Shown here in pieces: positions 4,213-6,565 of a DNA stretch of 6,565 bases (the stretch's first letter is position 1; each line of letters begins with the position of its first letter). Source of the stretch: Planctomycetota bacterium (GTDB taxonomy: Bacteria; Planctomycetota; Phycisphaerae; UBA1845); the NCBI GenBank assembly GCA_022566435.1, contig JADFIX010000228.1, positions 1 through 6,565 on the forward strand. The letters run 5' to 3'. Position numbers and translations under genes: made by a program. The notes below the pieces were generated by a model. It ran no database searches and was not told the origin of the DNA. It saw nothing but the letters and a program-made list of their open reading frames with translations.

Positions 4213-6565
4213 ATGAAACGCGAACGCTGGAAGAAAATCCGTGAGTTGCTCGAGCAGGTTCTGGCGTTGGATGCGCCCGAGCGACAGCAATATCTCTCAA
4301 ACGCTTGCGGTGCCGACGACCGGATGCGGGCGGAAGTCGAATCTATTCTTTCTGCAAGCGAGACCGACCCTGAATTCATGAAAGCGTCTGTCGCCGATAT
4401 CGTAGCGGTCGACGCCGACGATGATTTGCGGTCGCTTATCGGGCAGATGGCCGGCCCGTTTAGGCTAGAGCGATTTATCGCGTCCGGAGGAATGGGCTCG
4501 GTGTTCCTCGGAACGAATACCGATGGCGAACAGCCGGCCGCGGTTGCGGTCAAGCTGCTCAAGCACCGTGTGGCCACTACGGAAATGCTTCGTCGGTTCC
4601 ATGTCGAGCGCCAATCGCTCAGTGCTCTCAGTCACTCGAACATCGCCTGCGCAATCGATGCGGGCGTCTTGGCAAACGGCCGGCCCTATCTCGTCATGGA
4701 GTATGTCGCCGGGACTCCGATTGATCTCTATTGCGATGAACACAGGCTCTCGATCAAGCACCGCCTCGAACTCTTCCGTACGGTGTGCGCTGCCGTTTCG
4801 CACGCTCACCAGAGGCTAATTGTCCACCGCGACCTCAAGCCATCGAACATCCTCGTCACGCCGGATGGTACGCCGAAGCTATTGGATTTTGGGATTTCCA
4901 AGGCAATCGACACCCTCGAGCCGACGCTTTCGGCGTCAAACACTGAAACGCAACATCGGGTGATGACCCCCGAGTACGCGTCGCCGGAACAAATACGTGG
5001 CGCGATCGCGGCTACCTCTGGAGACATCTACTCCCTCGGCGTGGTGTTGTACGAACTGCTCACGGGACATCGACCCTATCAGTTCAAGAGTCGCACGCCT
5101 CACGAAATGGAGAGGACGATATGCGAACAAGAACCGGACACGCCAAGCAATGCCGTCTTCCGGACTCCGGATCCAAATTCATTGGATGGAGCCGCCCGAC
5201 CCGTTCCTACACCCGAACAAGTCGGACTGGCACGGAATGAGCTGCCAAGTCGCTTGCGATCGCAATTGACCGGCGACCTCGACGCGATCGTAATGAAATC
5301 GCTCAGAAAGGAGCCTGAATATCGCTATTCGTCGGTGGACGCGTTTTCTGAAGACGTGGGTCGTTACCTCGACGGTGCTCCCGTGGCGGCGCGTCGAGGC
5401 ACCAGACGGTATCGGTTCTTGAAGTTTGTCGAGAGAAACAAGGCCGCCGTCATGGGCTCGGCCGTTGCCGTCGTTTCACTTGCTATCGGTTTGGCGATTG
5501 CGTTGTGGCAAGGCCACGTTGCGGTTCAGGCACAACAGCTAGCCGAGGCCGAAGCGAGAAATGCCCGATCAGCCAATGAATTCGTTCAGGGCATGCTCGC
5601 CGGCGTCGATCCACTGGCGGCAGAAAGCGACGATACGACGGTTCGTCAAATCCTTGACGACGCATCGAACAGGCTCGCTTTGGGTGCCTTGCGGGGGCAG
5701 CCGGAATCAAAGGCGTCCGTCCATCTTACTTTGGGGAGGACGTACCTCGAACTTGGGGCGTTCGATGCGGCCGAGACGCATCTTCAGGCGGCCATGAGCA
5801 TACGCACTGAGACGTTGGGTCGCAGGCGTCCCGCTGTCGCGGAATGCCTAAGCGGTTTGGGGATGCTGGCGAAGGCGAAGGGGCAATATGAAGCCGCGGA
5901 TACGTTCTATCGGGAATCTTTGGAAATCCGGGAAGCTGTGCTGGGGCGACGACATATTGATACCGCGGAGTCGCTCAACAATCTCGGCGTTCTGCTCAAA
6001 CTGCAAGGTCGGTATGCCGAGTCCGAAAAGCTACTTCGCGAAGCCTTGAGCATCAGGCGAGCGACATTGCCCGAACGGCATGAAGACGTGGCGACGACGT
6101 CGTCCAATTTGGCCGCCGTCTTGAAGAACCTTGGAGTATTTGACAGTGCCGAAGCACTATATCGCGAGGCGCTAGACACTTATCAAGAAATCTTTGGGCC
6201 TGAGCACTTGCGCGTTGCGGGATGCATGAACAACCTTGCGCTTCTGCTACGCGAACGCGGCGACATCAAGTCCGCCGAAACGCTTTTGCGTGATGCCCTT
6301 GCCATTCGGCGAAGGGTGTTCGGCGACGACCACCCGGCCATCGCCGCGCTCATGAGCCCGACTGCTACCCAAGTCGTCGGGGCAACGGCTCTGATTCGCC
6401 TGTCCATGGCTGATTCCTCGCCTGCCAACCCGTCCGTGGGCGGCTCCCCCCGCCAAGGGCGGAGCACGCCTAAATACCGAATCGACCGGCCCAAGTCAAA
6501 CCGGCCGGCCTCCGGGCGCGGACCGTCCGCGCATCAGATGCTAACTAGATCGGCAATTGGGCTGT
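4213..6565 (+). CDS. Membrane Ser/Thr protein kinase with C-terminal TPR repeats, partial (runs off right edge)
   Basis: The frame is open for 784 residues from ATG 4213. Residues 1-80 form a short N-terminal region (W-KIRELLEQVLALD...AEVESIL) often found before kinases of this kind. The kinase domain spans about 82-390. It has a Gly loop SGGMGSVFLG (91-100), VAVK lysine 114, a likely helix-C Glu 132, HRDLKPSN (205-212, catalytic Asp 207), DFG (225-227) and TPEYASPEQ (252-260). All key residues are present, so activity is expected. One membrane helix lies at about 411-432, which puts the kinase in the cytoplasm and the TPR part outside it. Five 42-residue TPRs of the kinesin-light-chain type occupy 501-710 and suggest binding of a protein partner. 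After GDDHPAIAAL (704-713) the pattern ends, and about 70 Pro/Ser/Arg-rich residues follow to the edge, unlike a TPR. It probably acts with the sigma factor one base upstream, as ECF-kinase pairs do in other bacteria; its target here is inferred. Confidence 0.93.
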   Translation, partial: MKRERWKKIRELLEQVLALDAPERQQYLSNACGADDRMRAEVESILSASETDPEFMKASVADIVAVDADDDLRSLIGQMAGPFRLERFIASGGMGSVFLGTNTDGEQPAAVAVKLLKHRVATTEMLRRFHVERQSLSALSHSNIACAIDAGVLANGRPYLVMEYVAGTPIDLYCDEHRLSIKHRLELFRTVCAAVSHAHQRLIVHRDLKPSNILVTPDGTPKLLDFGISKAIDTLEPTLSASNTETQHRVMTPEYASPEQIRGAIAATSGDIYSLGVVLYELLTGHRPYQFKSRTPHEMERTICEQEPDTPSNAVFRTPDPNSLDGAARPVPTPEQVGLARNELPSRLRSQLTGDLDAIVMKSLRKEPEYRYSSVDAFSEDVGRYLDGAPVAARRGTRRYRFLKFVERNKAAVMGSAVAVVSLAIGLAIALWQGHVAVQAQQLAEAEARNARSANEFVQGMLAGVDPLAAESDDTTVRQILDDASNRLALGALRGQPESKASVHLTLGRTYLELGAFDAAETHLQAAMSIRTETLGRRRPAVAECLSGLGMLAKAKGQYEAADTFYRESLEIREAVLGRRHIDTAESLNNLGVLLKLQGRYAESEKLLREALSIRRATLPERHEDVATTSSNLAAVLKNLGVFDSAEALYREALDTYQEIFGPEHLRVAGCMNNLALLLRERGDIKSAETLLRDALAIRRRVFGDDHPAIAALMSPTATQVVGATALIRLSMADSSPANPSVGGSPRQGRSTPKYRIDRPKSNRPASGRGPSAHQMLTRSAIGL
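5713..6342 (+). repeat. Five tandem 42-residue TPR units in the kinase C-terminal part
   Basis: Kinase residues 501-710 divide into units of 42 residues: 501-542, 543-584, 585-626, 627-668 and 669-710. Consensus positions are NNLGVLL-LQGRY-EAE-LLREAL-IRR--LG--H. The two central and final units are closest to consensus and the first is the most diverged. A sixth unit starts with AAL and is then lost. Confidence 0.8.
6350..6565 (+). other. Hairpin-rich segment replacing the TPR pattern at the right edge
   Basis: From about 6350 the kinase frame stays open but its translation loses all TPR features. Three GC-rich inverted repeats follow: GCT...CCGCC-AAG-GGCGG-AGC at 6443-6465 with a C-rich bulge, CCGGCC/GGCCGG at 6486-6508 with an 11-nt loop, and GCGCGGAC-C-GTCCGCGC at 6516-6532. 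The density of palindromes and the odd amino-acid make-up suggest non-coding or inserted DNA read through by chance. A true variable kinase tail cannot be excluded, because the frame carries no stop. Confidence 0.45.
6516..6532. repeat. 17-bp perfect palindrome GCGCGGAC-C-GTCCGCGC
   Basis: Eight-base arms are exactly complementary around one central C. As RNA or single-stranded DNA it could fold with a 7-bp stem and a 3-nt loop. No T tract follows, so it is not a standard terminator. It lies 33 bp from the right edge, in the segment where the kinase homology has ended. Confidence 0.6.

Noticed and set aside
6183..6494. 103-codon minus-strand ORF at the right edge
   Set aside because: Most of it is antisense to the kinase TPRs, it has no ribosome site of note and no family signature.

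Overview
The window looks like chromosomal DNA from a GC-rich planctomycete-type bacterium, probably of the Phycisphaerae or a neighbouring uncultured lineage. That placement is inferred from a combination of signals: an ECF sigma factor of the planctomycete/acidobacterial 'HARRR-AKRGG' type next to a membrane Ser/Thr kinase with TPRs, a secreted beta-propeller protein ending in an IPTL-type sorting tail, and secreted NxxGxxAF-repeat proteins. No phage, plasmid, tRNA, rRNA or CRISPR signal is visible.

The left half (1 to about 3195) lies on the minus strand and holds three exported-protein genes that read leftward in tandem. First is a short NxxGxxAF-repeat protein (3195-2437) whose fourth repeat is cut by stop codons, with a recognisable remnant of the repeat just beyond them. 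Next is a six-blade YWTD beta-propeller protein with a cysteine-rich module and a C-terminal IPTVSEWG membrane/sorting tail (2273-1017). Last is a secreted protein with repeated DALS-type motifs that runs off the left edge (933 to beyond 1). Each has its own Shine-Dalgarno sequence 7 nt before its start.

The middle (3196-3650) is a divergent intergenic region. On its minus strand it carries a hairpin followed by a seven-base T tract, with a minimal ORF (MYDG-stop) behind a strong Shine-Dalgarno just upstream. This arrangement resembles an attenuator, but it is unproven.

The right half reads rightward: an ECF-family sigma factor (3651-4211), and one base later a receptor-like Ser/Thr protein kinase (4213 to beyond 6565) with an N-terminal leader domain, a complete kinase domain, one membrane helix and five 42-residue TPRs. 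The TPR pattern stops abruptly near base 6350. It is replaced by Pro/Ser/Arg-rich readthrough containing three GC-rich inverted repeats within 90 bp, which suggests an inserted element, a rearrangement or an assembly junction.

The sigma factor and kinase are most simply read as a two-gene regulatory unit in which kinase signalling controls sigma activity. Whether it controls the divergent surface-protein genes is speculation from position alone. The best leads for follow-up are the decayed repeat gene, the attenuator-like leader, the two-blade duplication pattern of the propeller, and the hairpin-rich break in the kinase tail.
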